Assembly (NCBI GenBank): GCA_047638815.1
Contig: JBLIMR010000012.1
Coordinates: forward strand, 1 to 60,336
DNA: 60,336 nucleotides
DNA from: JAJRRH01 sp047638815
GTDB taxonomy: Bacteria; Bacteroidota; Bacteroidia; Flavobacteriales_D; JABDKJ01
Reading direction: 5' to 3'
Shown here: piece by piece, positions 8,462 to 16,685 of the stretch
How positions within the stretch are numbered: the first letter of the stretch is position 1
Layout: every line of letters starts with the position of its first letter
Translations under genes and position numbers: made by a program
Notes under the pieces: model-generated
Database searches by the model: none
What the model saw: the letters and a program-made list of their open reading frames with translations, nothing else
Told to the model about the DNA's origin: nothing

Positions 8462-9910
8462 ATGAAAATATTCTCTACTTGCCTTGTTGCAATTACTTTT
8501 TTAATTGCCAATATTTCGGCACAGGTGCCGTGTGTCAATGGAATGGCTGGAAATTATCCTTGTTCTGGATATGATTTGCAGTCCAATATGACATTGGAGT
8601 TTATGGGCGTTGAAGGACAAGGAAATGACATATGGGGCTGGACTGATCCTTTGGATGGCAGAGAATACGCATTATATGGGGCAAGGAATAGAGCAACTTT
8701 TATCGATATTTCAGCACCCTGCAATCCAATTTTCGTGGGATATATGGAAACTCAAACCGATCCAAGCACATGGAGAGATATTAAGGTTTATAATAATTAT
8801 GCTTTTATAGTAAGTGAAGCGAATAATCATGGTATGCAAGTTTTTGATCTAACGAAACTGAGGAATGTTGAAAACATGCCAATGGAATTTGAGCCAGATG
8901 CTTTTATAGATGACATGGGAGCCGCACACAATATTGTAATTAACGAGGAGTCTGGATACGCGTATGCAGTTGGGGCTGACACATTTGATGGTGGGCCGAG
9001 TTTTATCGATATAAGTGACCCTCTTAATCCTGTTACTGTTGGAGGTTATGATGGTGATGGATATACCCACGATGCGCAAGTTGTTATGTATTCCGGACCG
9101 GATGTTGAGCATCAAGGTAAAGAGATATTTTTCGGCTTTAACGCAGATGCATTAACCATTGTTGATGTGACAGATAAAACGGACCCTATTCAATTAAGCA
9201 GAACACAATATGGATCAACTGGATATACACATCAAGGTTGGTTGGACGAAGGTCAAACATTAATTTATTTAGGTGATGAAACAGATGAAGGATCTTTTGG
9301 ATTCAATACTAGGACTGTGATTTTTGATGTTTCTAATTTGGATATGCCAGCATTTCTAGAGGATCATTTTGGAGAAACGACAGCAACTGATCATAATATG
9401 TATGTGAAGGATGATTTAATTTATCAAGCTAATTATACCAGTGGCCTCAGAGTATTGCAAATAAATGACGATCCTAATAACAGGCTAGAGGAAGTGGGAT
9501 ATTTTGATGTCTTTCCAGCACATAATGAGGCTGGATACTCTGGTACATGGAGTGTGTATCCTTACTTCGAAAGTGGGAATATTATTATCAATTCAAGGGA
9601 CGAAGGCTTATTTGTTGTTAATCCGTCTACTGAAGAAAGTTGTGTGGTAATAGGTGTGGATGAAATTGCGAATGCTACTTTTGGTCTTTCTCCAAACCCG
9701 GTAGTTTCTGAATTGACAATTTCACTTTATAACGGATTGACTTTGAATAAAATCAATATTGTGGATGTCAGCGGTAGAATTGTTACTGAAATATCAAACA
9801 TTAGTGCGAATGGAAGTTTGTTCACCATACCGGTATCAAATCTCAAGCCTGGAATATACTTTCTTAATGTAAATGACTCAGGTGCAGGTGAACGTTTTAT
9901 TGTAGAGTAA
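8462..9910 (+). CDS. Secreted choice-of-anchor B family protein with T9SS sorting domain (paralogue 2 of 4)
   Basis: 482 residues: signal peptide MKIFSTCLVAITFLIANISAQ, N-terminal CVNGMAGNYPCSGYDL, then the same series of motifs as its neighbours (WRDIKVYNN, HGMQVFDLTKLR, AHNIVINEESGYAY, DGDGYTHDAQ, YTHQGWLDE, DHNMYV, YPYFESGN). The C-terminal T9SS type A domain starts at LSPNPVVSELTISL. The sequence is close to paralogue 1 throughout, so it is a product of tandem duplication. A terminator lies before it and a -7 box upstream, suggesting that it can be transcribed independently. The start is set by the signal peptide and the promoter position. Confidence 0.88.
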   Translation: MKIFSTCLVAITFLIANISAQVPCVNGMAGNYPCSGYDLQSNMTLEFMGVEGQGNDIWGWTDPLDGREYALYGARNRATFIDISAPCNPIFVGYMETQTDPSTWRDIKVYNNYAFIVSEANNHGMQVFDLTKLRNVENMPMEFEPDAFIDDMGAAHNIVINEESGYAYAVGADTFDGGPSFIDISDPLNPVTVGGYDGDGYTHDAQVVMYSGPDVEHQGKEIFFGFNADALTIVDVTDKTDPIQLSRTQYGSTGYTHQGWLDEGQTLIYLGDETDEGSFGFNTRTVIFDVSNLDMPAFLEDHFGETTATDHNMYVKDDLIYQANYTSGLRVLQINDDPNNRLEEVGYFDVFPAHNEAGYSGTWSVYPYFESGNIIINSRDEGLFVVNPSTEESCVVIGVDEIANATFGLSPNPVVSELTISLYNGLTLNKINIVDVSGRIVTEISNISANGSLFTIPVSNLKPGIYFLNVNDSGAGERFIVE

Positions 9911-9924
9911 TTACAGCATTTTTA

Positions 9925-9958
9925 TCGGAGATGTTTTTTTGCCTCCGACATATCTTTT
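9925..9958 (+). terminator. Possible terminator between paralogues 2 and 3
   Basis: TCGGAG (9925-9930) can pair with CTCCGA (9943-9948), followed by a short weak T-run. It is marginal: the stem is short and the T tract poor. Confidence 0.3.
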
Positions 9959-9961
9959 AAC

Positions 9962-11407
9962 ATGAAACGAGCGTATATAATACTTGGTATATTACTTTTA
10001 TTGAGCATGTGCCATTATGCTCAAGTGCCATGTGAAAGTGGTATGGCTGGGATTTATCCATGCTGTAATTACGATTTGCAATCAATCACGCCTTTAGATG
10101 AAATAGGTGTGAGTAATAAAAGCTCTGATATATGGGGTTGGACAGATTTAGAAACTGGAAAGGAGTACGCAATATACTGCGGGAACAATGGCACGTCATT
10201 TATTGACGTGAGTGACCCTTTAGAACCAATATATATTGGGTTTTTAAATGCACATTCGTCTGAAAGCAATTGGCGTGATGTGAAGGTTTATTCAAATCAC
10301 GCATATATCGTTAGCGAAGCTGGAGGTCACGGAATGCAAGTTTTTGATCTCACAAGATTGGGTGAAGTTGATATTTCCCCTGCAATTTTCGATGAAGATA
10401 ATCACATGGATGATTTTGGTGGTGCCCATAACATTTCTATCAATGAGTTAACTGGATTTGCCTATGTTATAGGTGCGGACTTATATTCTGGTGGACCAAT
10501 ATTTATTGATTTGGCTGATCCAGTTAATCCGGTAATTGTTGGTGGATATGATGGAGATGGATATACCCACGACACTCAAGTTGTCATATATTCTGGCCCA
10601 GATGTCGAACATCAAGGCAAGGAGATTGCGTTTGCCTTCAATGAAAATTCATTGACGATAGTTGATGTAACTGATAAAACAGATCCAACTCAACTAAGTA
10701 GGTTAGAATATATTCAATCAGACTATTCGCATCAGGGTTGGCTGAATTTAGATCAAAACATAATTTTCTTAGGGGATGAAACGGATGAGTTGGAGTTTGG
10801 TTTTAATACAAGAACCATGATAATGGACGTTTCCGATTTGGAAGATCCATTTCTAATTCAGGAATATTTCGCTGAGACGCAAGCCACGGATCACAATATG
10901 TATGTGAAGGATAATTTATTGTATCAATCAAATAACAGTAGCGGTTTACGAGTTCTGGAGATTAATGAGGCTTCTGATAATATTCTTGCTGAAGTAGGTT
11001 TTTTTGATTCGTTTCCTCTAAATGATGATGCTGGTTTCACTGGAACGTGGAGTGTATATCCGTATTTCGAAAGTGGCAACATAATTCTTAGTGCGAGATT
11101 TGGAGGATTATTTATTGTAAAGGAATCAGAGATTGAAAACTGTCCTGTTGGAATTGAAGAAATATCAATGCAAACTTTCAATATTTCTCCCAATCCATCT
11201 GCAGGTATATTTACCATTGTTGCTCTACAATCCAGAATGTTATCTGTGGAGATTTTTAATATTGCTGGAAAATTATTGATGCGTCAGAATGATTTTAATT
11301 CAACCATCGTTAATTTGGATTTGAGCAACTATTCGCAGGGCATTTATTTTTTGAAAATCGAAGATTCTTCTGGTGATTTCCAAACTTCCAAACTCTTTAA
11401 ATTTTAG
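9962..11407 (+). CDS. Secreted choice-of-anchor B family protein with T9SS sorting domain (paralogue 3 of 4)
   Basis: 481 residues: signal peptide MKRAYIILGILLLLSMCHYAQ, then CESGMAGIYPCCNYDL with one extra cysteine compared with the other copies. The conserved motifs WRDVKVYSNHAYIVSEAGG, HGMQVFDLTRL, AHNISINE, DGDGYTHDTQ, HQGWLN, DHNMYV and YPYFESGN are all present, followed by a T9SS type A domain from ISPNPSAGIFTIV. It starts 51 bp after paralogue 2 with only a weak hairpin between, so these two may be cotranscribed. The YTHQGW motif of the others is YSHQGW here. Confidence 0.87.
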   Translation: MKRAYIILGILLLLSMCHYAQVPCESGMAGIYPCCNYDLQSITPLDEIGVSNKSSDIWGWTDLETGKEYAIYCGNNGTSFIDVSDPLEPIYIGFLNAHSSESNWRDVKVYSNHAYIVSEAGGHGMQVFDLTRLGEVDISPAIFDEDNHMDDFGGAHNISINELTGFAYVIGADLYSGGPIFIDLADPVNPVIVGGYDGDGYTHDTQVVIYSGPDVEHQGKEIAFAFNENSLTIVDVTDKTDPTQLSRLEYIQSDYSHQGWLNLDQNIIFLGDETDELEFGFNTRTMIMDVSDLEDPFLIQEYFAETQATDHNMYVKDNLLYQSNNSSGLRVLEINEASDNILAEVGFFDSFPLNDDAGFTGTWSVYPYFESGNIILSARFGGLFIVKESEIENCPVGIEEISMQTFNISPNPSAGIFTIVALQSRMLSVEIFNIAGKLLMRQNDFNSTIVNLDLSNYSQGIYFLKIEDSSGDFQTSKLFKF

Positions 11408-11502
11408 CGGAATCCGGACAAAGATTATTTATCCATAATAATGATGACAATAGGCTTGCAATAAAGGCTGAAATTGCACAATTTCTTCGCATACGGTATA
11501 GG

Positions 11503-11510
11503 TAACTTTG
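11503..11510 (+). promoter_or_regulatory. Putative -7 promoter element of paralogue 4
   Basis: TAACTTTG fits TAnnTTTG and lies 35 bp upstream of ATG 11546. The nearest TTG upstream is 26 bp away, longer than usual. Confidence 0.4.
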
Positions 11511-11545
11511 AGGCGAAACCACCGTAATTAAATAAAACCCTTCTG

Positions 11546-13018
11546 ATGATAAAAAAAATCTTGTTTGCTTCAATAGCACTTTTGTGTTCAACTCAATTTT
11601 ATAGTCAAATACCATGTGTTGATGGTATGGCAGGAGACTATCCATGTGATGGATATGATTTGATGGGACATATGACCTTGTCGGAATTGGGAATTCCTAG
11701 TGATGGAAACGACTGTTGGGGATGGACAGATCCTGAATTTGGCAATGAATATGCAATAATGGGTGGAGTGAATCGGACTGTTTTTGTAGATATTACAGAT
11801 CCAAGTAACTTAATCTTCGTTGGATATATGCCAACTGCTACTAGCAACAGTATATGGAGGGATATGAAGGTTTATGATAATCATGCCTTTATAGTGAGTG
11901 AAGCTGGCGGGCATGGCATGCAAGTATTTGATCTTACTCGATTAAGAGATGTATCCAGCCCACCGGATATTTTTGATGAAGATGCATATTACGATGGATT
12001 TGGAAATGCGCATAATATTGCCATCAATGAGGCTACTGGATATGCGTACCCAATAGGAACGCAAATGTTTGACGGAGGTCCAATGTTTATCAATATTCAA
12101 GATCCATTAAACCCAGTTTTAGAAGGTGGATTCGATGGTGATGGATACACACATGATGCGCAAATAATTGAATACGATGGCCCAGATGTAGAACATCAAT
12201 GCCAAGAAATTTTCTTTGGATATAATGCGAACACATTGACCATTGTTGATATCACAGATAAAACAGATCCTCAGGTGTTGAGTATAACGGGTTATGAAAA
12301 TACTGGCTACACTCATCAAGGTTGGTTGAATGAGGATCGAACAATTGTGTATTTAAATGATGAAACTGATGAATTAAATTTTGGCAACAACACGAGAACA
12401 ATAATATTAGATGTATCTGATTTGGATAATCCTGTTTTACTAGACGAGTATTTTGGAGAGACTGCGGCAATTGATCATAATCTATATGTTAATGGGGATA
12501 AAGTCTTCGAAGCAAATTATAATGCCGGCATGAGAGTTCTGCAGACTAGTGACGACCCTGACAACAGGTTAGATGAGATTGGCTTCTTTGATGTGAACCC
12601 AAACTCTAACAGTGCGGGGTTTAATGGATCTTGGAGTTTGTATCCTTTTTTCGAAAGTGGAAATATCGTAATCAGTGCTATTGATCAAGGACTCTTTGTT
12701 GTTGCATCAACATCAATTAATATCAACCATACGGATCCTATGTTAGTGGATTGTAGCGTTGGAGTGGAAGAGTTTCTTCAAGCAAATTTCGGGGTGTACC
12801 CTAATCCAACTAATGGTGAAATTAACTTGACATTCGAGAATCAGCTTCAATTGGAATTAATTACGATTAGCGATATAGTTGGTAAAGTAGTTCGTGTGGA
12901 ACGCCCGAAAACAATAACAAACGAAAGTTACAAAATGGATGTTGGATCACTATTTCCAGGGGCCTATTTCCTCACTATAAATAATGAGACTAAATCTCAG
13001 AAAATTATAATTGAGTAG
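11546..13018 (+). CDS. Secreted choice-of-anchor B family protein with T9SS sorting domain (paralogue 4 of 4)
   Basis: 490 residues: signal peptide MIKKILFASIALLCSTQFYSQ, then CVDGMAGDYPCDGYDL. It carries the shared signatures WRDMKVYDN, HGMQVFDLTRLRD, AHNIAINEATGYAYPIG, DGDGYTHDAQ, YTHQGWLNED, DHNLYV and YPFFESGN. A small insertion rich in Asn, Ile and Thr (around STSININHTDPM) precedes the T9SS type A domain at VYPNPTNGEINLTF. Paralogues 1 and 4 share the stretch AYPIG and NIQDPLNPV and look most alike. It converges with trmN6, with a 6-bp gap and no obvious terminator. Confidence 0.88.
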   Translation: MIKKILFASIALLCSTQFYSQIPCVDGMAGDYPCDGYDLMGHMTLSELGIPSDGNDCWGWTDPEFGNEYAIMGGVNRTVFVDITDPSNLIFVGYMPTATSNSIWRDMKVYDNHAFIVSEAGGHGMQVFDLTRLRDVSSPPDIFDEDAYYDGFGNAHNIAINEATGYAYPIGTQMFDGGPMFINIQDPLNPVLEGGFDGDGYTHDAQIIEYDGPDVEHQCQEIFFGYNANTLTIVDITDKTDPQVLSITGYENTGYTHQGWLNEDRTIVYLNDETDELNFGNNTRTIILDVSDLDNPVLLDEYFGETAAIDHNLYVNGDKVFEANYNAGMRVLQTSDDPDNRLDEIGFFDVNPNSNSAGFNGSWSLYPFFESGNIVISAIDQGLFVVASTSININHTDPMLVDCSVGVEEFLQANFGVYPNPTNGEINLTFENQLQLELITISDIVGKVVRVERPKTITNESYKMDVGSLFPGAYFLTINNETKSQKIIIE

Positions 13019-13024
13019 ATGACT

Positions 13025-13732
13025 TTATAGTTTGAGGTAGAAGTTCTGAAAGAGGGCTTTAGCCTCTTCTGTATATTCATGGCGCTGTTTCTCAAGAACC
13101 AAAGTTTCCGTTTTTTTATTTTCGTGAATCATTGACAATTCTAACAGAATCCTTTTGCTTTCTTTTTCTTTATTTGGATATACGATACATTCTCTGGTTG
13201 TATGTAATTGATAACGTTCGATCAGTTTCAATAGCTGATCTAATAATTCGATCGGTGCAATAAAAGCTATTTTACCATTATTACTAAGAAGATTTTTCGC
13301 TTGAGATATTAGGTTTTCATAGCTCAAAGTAATGGCATGTCTCGCGATACTTCTTCCTCTACTCGTACTTGGTGTTCCCGAAGTGAAAAATGGGGGATTA
13401 CAGATAATTAGGTCATACTTTAGAGGGCTATGATATTTATTGAAGTCCTCTTTTATCATTGAAATATTGTTGTGATAGGGACTGTTTTTTACATTTTCTA
13501 CGGCTTGACCATAGGCCGAAGAGTCGAGTTCAATACCAGTCACCTTTGACTTTGGAAATCGTTGTGAAAGCATCAATGCAATCAGTCCAGTTCCAGTACC
13601 AACATCAAGAATAAACTTAGGATTCAATGCCTCAACCCAAGCACCAAGAAGCACGCCATCGGTTCCAACTTTCATGGCGCATTGATCTTGGTTGATTGTA
13701 AAATGTTTGAATTGAAAGTATTCGTTCGCCAT
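13025..13732 (-). CDS. trmN6: tRNA1(Val) (adenine(37)-N6)-methyltransferase
   Basis: A 235-residue class I SAM methyltransferase of the TrmN6/YfiC family, which methylates A37 of tRNA-Val. Visible motifs are VGTDGVLLGAWV, the SAM-binding LDVGTGTGLIALML, the acidic GIELDSSA, and the N6-adenine signature NPPFF. It follows rimM with a 6-bp gap, and both genes act on tRNA or ribosome maturation. The rpsP-rimM-trmN6 neighbourhood is, from memory, common in Bacteroidota, but here two envelope genes lie between rpsP and rimM. Confidence 0.88.
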   Translation of the reverse strand: MANEYFQFKHFTINQDQCAMKVGTDGVLLGAWVEALNPKFILDVGTGTGLIALMLSQRFPKSKVTGIELDSSAYGQAVENVKNSPYHNNISMIKEDFNKYHSPLKYDLIICNPPFFTSGTPSTSRGRSIARHAITLSYENLISQAKNLLSNNGKIAFIAPIELLDQLLKLIERYQLHTTRECIVYPNKEKESKRILLELSMIHENKKTETLVLEKQRHEYTEEAKALFQNFYLKL

Positions 13733-13738
13733 ACAGCG

Positions 13739-14254
13739 CTATTGATTTACCTCTATCAAACCTTCAGGTGTATCCACCTTAATTAGCCCTTTTTTATGAT
13801 CGATGTCAATGATAAATGCATCGATCATTGGGATAAGGATTTCGTGATAACCCCCATCAATGCACATTAAAATATTTCCGGGGTGTTCGATTACATTGGT
13901 GATTTCTCCCAAAGGTCCATGTTTTTTATCCTCCACATTATATCCCACAATATCTTGATAGAGTACTGAAGATTCTTCGCTTTCCTCGAGTAATTCTCTT
14001 GGAAGATAAACGTCATTTCCAACCAACATTTCCGCCATTTCTCCATCCACATCATCAAGAAAAATGTTGGCAAAACCTTTAGGTGTTATCTTAACTTGTT
14101 TGAGAAAGTAGGGGATATACTTTTTATTTTTCTCAAGAAATATTGAATCTAAATCTTGAAGAATAGATGGATCATCAAGTTTCATTTTCAAACCGAGTTC
14201 ACCCTTGTACCCCTTCGTCCTTGAAATTCTTCCTGCCAAAATATAATCACCCAT
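13739..14254 (-). CDS. rimM: Ribosome maturation factor RimM
   Basis: A 171-residue protein of normal RimM length. The N-terminal RimM domain has LAGRISRTKGYKGELGLKM, and the C-terminal PRC-barrel has DIVGYNVEDKKHGPLGEI and HPGNILMCID ending in the LIPMIDAFIIDID signature. RimM binds S19 and assists maturation of the 30S head. It is cotranscribed with trmN6 downstream and lies 20 bp after the DUF5723/OmpA gene upstream on the same strand. Confidence 0.93.
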   Translation of the reverse strand: MGDYILAGRISRTKGYKGELGLKMKLDDPSILQDLDSIFLEKNKKYIPYFLKQVKITPKGFANIFLDDVDGEMAEMLVGNDVYLPRELLEESEESSVLYQDIVGYNVEDKKHGPLGEITNVIEHPGNILMCIDGGYHEILIPMIDAFIIDIDHKKGLIKVDTPEGLIEVNQ

Positions 14255-14274
14255 TTCTTTTTATTTTGAAAGAA

Positions 14275-16680
14275 TTAGTCAAAGACAAACTCTAGTTCAA
14301 CTCTTCTGTTTTTCTGTCTGCCTGGATTATACATGTTACTTTCTATTGGTTGACTTTCACTATATGCAATGACATCCAGTCGACCTCTTGAGATGCCTCT
14401 TTCCGTTATTAAATCTGCCACAGTTTGGGCTCTCTTTTTAGAAAGTTTTAGGTTTGCCTCTTCACCACCGATACTGTCAGTGTGCCCTGACACTTTCAAT
14501 TTCCAATCTGGATTTTCTTTAAGTATCGTAATCAATTTATCGATAGATGGATATGATTCCTGAGTAATAACTGCTGTATTGGATTCAAACTCTACATTAT
14601 TAAAAGTAGTTGCCAATGTGTTTTGATCCTCTTCAGAAACTTTAGGACAACCGTTATTTTCTTTTGAGCCGTAGGTGTTCGGACATTCATCAATAGCGTC
14701 TGGTACACCATCACTGTCTTTATCATCTATAACTATTGGGCAGCCATTGTTTTCTACAACACCAGCAACATCGGGGCAGTTATCTTTATCATCGGGGACC
14801 CCATCACCATCTCTATCAGCATATGGACATCCACCATTAGCTAATGGGCCGGGTTCATCAGGACATTCATCTTCATTGTCCATTATGCCATCCGTATCGC
14901 GATCACTCCATGGGCATCCTTTGTTCTCAACTGGACCAGCTATTTCAGGACATTCATCTTCATTGTCAAGAACGCCATCCATATCTTTGTCCGGGCAACC
15001 GTTGTTCTCAACTGGACCCGCAAGTTCAGGACAGACATCGCGTTTGTCAATAACAGTATCTCCATCTGTGTCAGGGCAACCTTTCAACTCTTTAGGACCC
15101 GCATCTTCAGGACAATCATCCTCGTTGTCAGATAAGCCATCACCATCCGTATCTGGGCAGCCATCAAATTCCTTCTTACCGGGAATATCCGGACAAGTAT
15201 CTTTTTTGTCTGGTATACCATCATCGTCAGTGTCTTTAGCCTTCTTCCCAAAAGTGAAATTAATCCCGGTATGTACCATTGCATTTTCACTAAAACTAGG
15301 GTATACAATTTTGTCGTTAGTACCCTCTGAGATAACATTTACTTCTGTGAGTATTGATGGCATCAAATTGTCCACGGTTACATACCATTGAAAAGGACCA
15401 CCGTTCAACCTCAGTCCAGCACCAAGGTTTTTGTAATCATTATTGATCATAGAATAGGCAATGCTAGCTGCCATCCATTTCCCTACTTTTTGATTGTACG
15501 ACAGGGTTAAGCTGGGGTGAATGCTTTTATTCCTAATTTTACCCTGAGCTGTAAGTCCTACAGATCCAGATGTTTTTCCTGAGGTGTATAAATTATAATT
15601 GGCGTTTAAATATATCCTGGATCTTAACGAAGTTTTATAACTGGAAGTATTTTCAGCATAACCAAAGCTATTTTCAACATCATCCGCCAAGTCATCCAGC
15701 ACGGCCTCCAAGCTATCCGTAACAGTTGAGTCGGTACCATACAATTCTGAACTGAGTTGTAGACCAGCAAAAACAAACTCACCATCAGCAGAGGTATAAT
15801 TCCTTGTGTCCGTTTTCCAATTGATAAAACCAAGATCTAGAATACTCAAAGACAGATCTAACTTTTCATTTAAATGATATGTAGCCCCTAAATCAACGCC
15901 AAAACCACTATTCTTTTTGGAAGAAAAATATTCACTAAATTCTTCACGTTCTAATATTGAATTGTCATCGATGCTATCAATATTTTCGTAGATACCGGAC
16001 GACATAATGTCCATCTGACCACTGATGGTCCAATCGAAAGTTGTAGGATCTGTTTTCCATAAAATGTCGTTGCTTACAGTACGAACATTTTCAAATCCTT
16101 TTAAATATTTAAACCTAGCACCAACACTCCATTTATCAAAAATATTACGCTGCCAACCGATAGAAAATTCCATAAAATGATCCGCATCAATTGCCAGGTC
16201 TGTAAAATCTAAAGTGTTGTCATCCAGCTGATCGAACCTGCCATTGCCTGTAATTGGAAATCGCAGAAGATCTTTTGGCAGATGGACTGAGGCTGAAGCT
16301 CTATCTTTGACAGAAAAATGGAAATAGTTTTTCTTTTGCTTAAATCCAAAAGATAAAAGCTCAATAGAAGTTTCTATGCCTATGGTATTGTTGTTCTTGA
16401 GTCTATCCGCAAAGTGGGCTGTTCGTACCGTGGAAACTCCGTTCTCCATTTTTAATAAATGAAACGGATTTAAGAAGGTGTTTTGTTGATGAAGATGTAT
16501 TGACGACAACCCAGGAAATCCGATATAGAATCTATTGCTAGGTTCAGCGGAAGGATTAACATGGAGGTTTTGTGGAACACCATCAAGGTTATACATTATC
16601 AAATCTATCTGAGCTGTTGCAAACTGTATAATTCCAGCAGATGCAAGAAGGAGGAGCGTTACTTTTCTAATCATTGACAT
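14275..16680 (-). CDS. DUF5723 outer-membrane protein with thrombospondin type 3 repeats and OmpA domain
   Basis: 801 residues in three parts. After the signal peptide (MSMIRKVTLLLLASAGIIQFA, 20 shown in part) comes a DUF5723 beta-barrel-type domain to about residue 470, with NPSAEPSNRFYIGFPGLSSI and LGFINWKTDTRNY. Next come seven calcium-binding thrombospondin type 3 repeats (about 480-675; units such as DTDGDGLSDNEDDCP spaced by GPVENNGCP). Last is an OmpA/MotB peptidoglycan-binding domain (about 685-801; SGHTDSIGGEEANLKLSKKR, RRVELEF). It is predicted to be an outer-membrane barrel linked to the cell wall. The lipoprotein gene ending 5 bp upstream is its likely partner. The same pairing recurs at 54910-57740 with a shorter barrel lacking the repeats and OmpA domain. 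Confidence 0.85.
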   Translation of the reverse strand: MSMIRKVTLLLLASAGIIQFATAQIDLIMYNLDGVPQNLHVNPSAEPSNRFYIGFPGLSSIHLHQQNTFLNPFHLLKMENGVSTVRTAHFADRLKNNNTIGIETSIELLSFGFKQKKNYFHFSVKDRASASVHLPKDLLRFPITGNGRFDQLDDNTLDFTDLAIDADHFMEFSIGWQRNIFDKWSVGARFKYLKGFENVRTVSNDILWKTDPTTFDWTISGQMDIMSSGIYENIDSIDDNSILEREEFSEYFSSKKNSGFGVDLGATYHLNEKLDLSLSILDLGFINWKTDTRNYTSADGEFVFAGLQLSSELYGTDSTVTDSLEAVLDDLADDVENSFGYAENTSSYKTSLRSRIYLNANYNLYTSGKTSGSVGLTAQGKIRNKSIHPSLTLSYNQKVGKWMAASIAYSMINNDYKNLGAGLRLNGGPFQWYVTVDNLMPSILTEVNVISEGTNDKIVYPSFSENAMVHTGINFTFGKKAKDTDDDGIPDKKDTCPDIPGKKEFDGCPDTDGDGLSDNEDDCPEDAGPKELKGCPDTDGDTVIDKRDVCPELAGPVENNGCPDKDMDGVLDNEDECPEIAGPVENKGCPWSDRDTDGIMDNEDECPDEPGPLANGGCPYADRDGDGVPDDKDNCPDVAGVVENNGCPIVIDDKDSDGVPDAIDECPNTYGSKENNGCPKVSEEDQNTLATTFNNVEFESNTAVITQESYPSIDKLITILKENPDWKLKVSGHTDSIGGEEANLKLSKKRAQTVADLITERGISRGRLDVIAYSESQPIESNMYNPGRQKNRRVELEFVFD

Positions 16681-16685
16681 AGGAA

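Noticed and set aside
14675..15391. 238-codon plus-strand open frame
   Set aside because: It is antisense to the thrombospondin type 3 repeats of the DUF5723/OmpA gene; its Ser/Gly/Pro-rich repetitive translation mirrors the repeat DNA.
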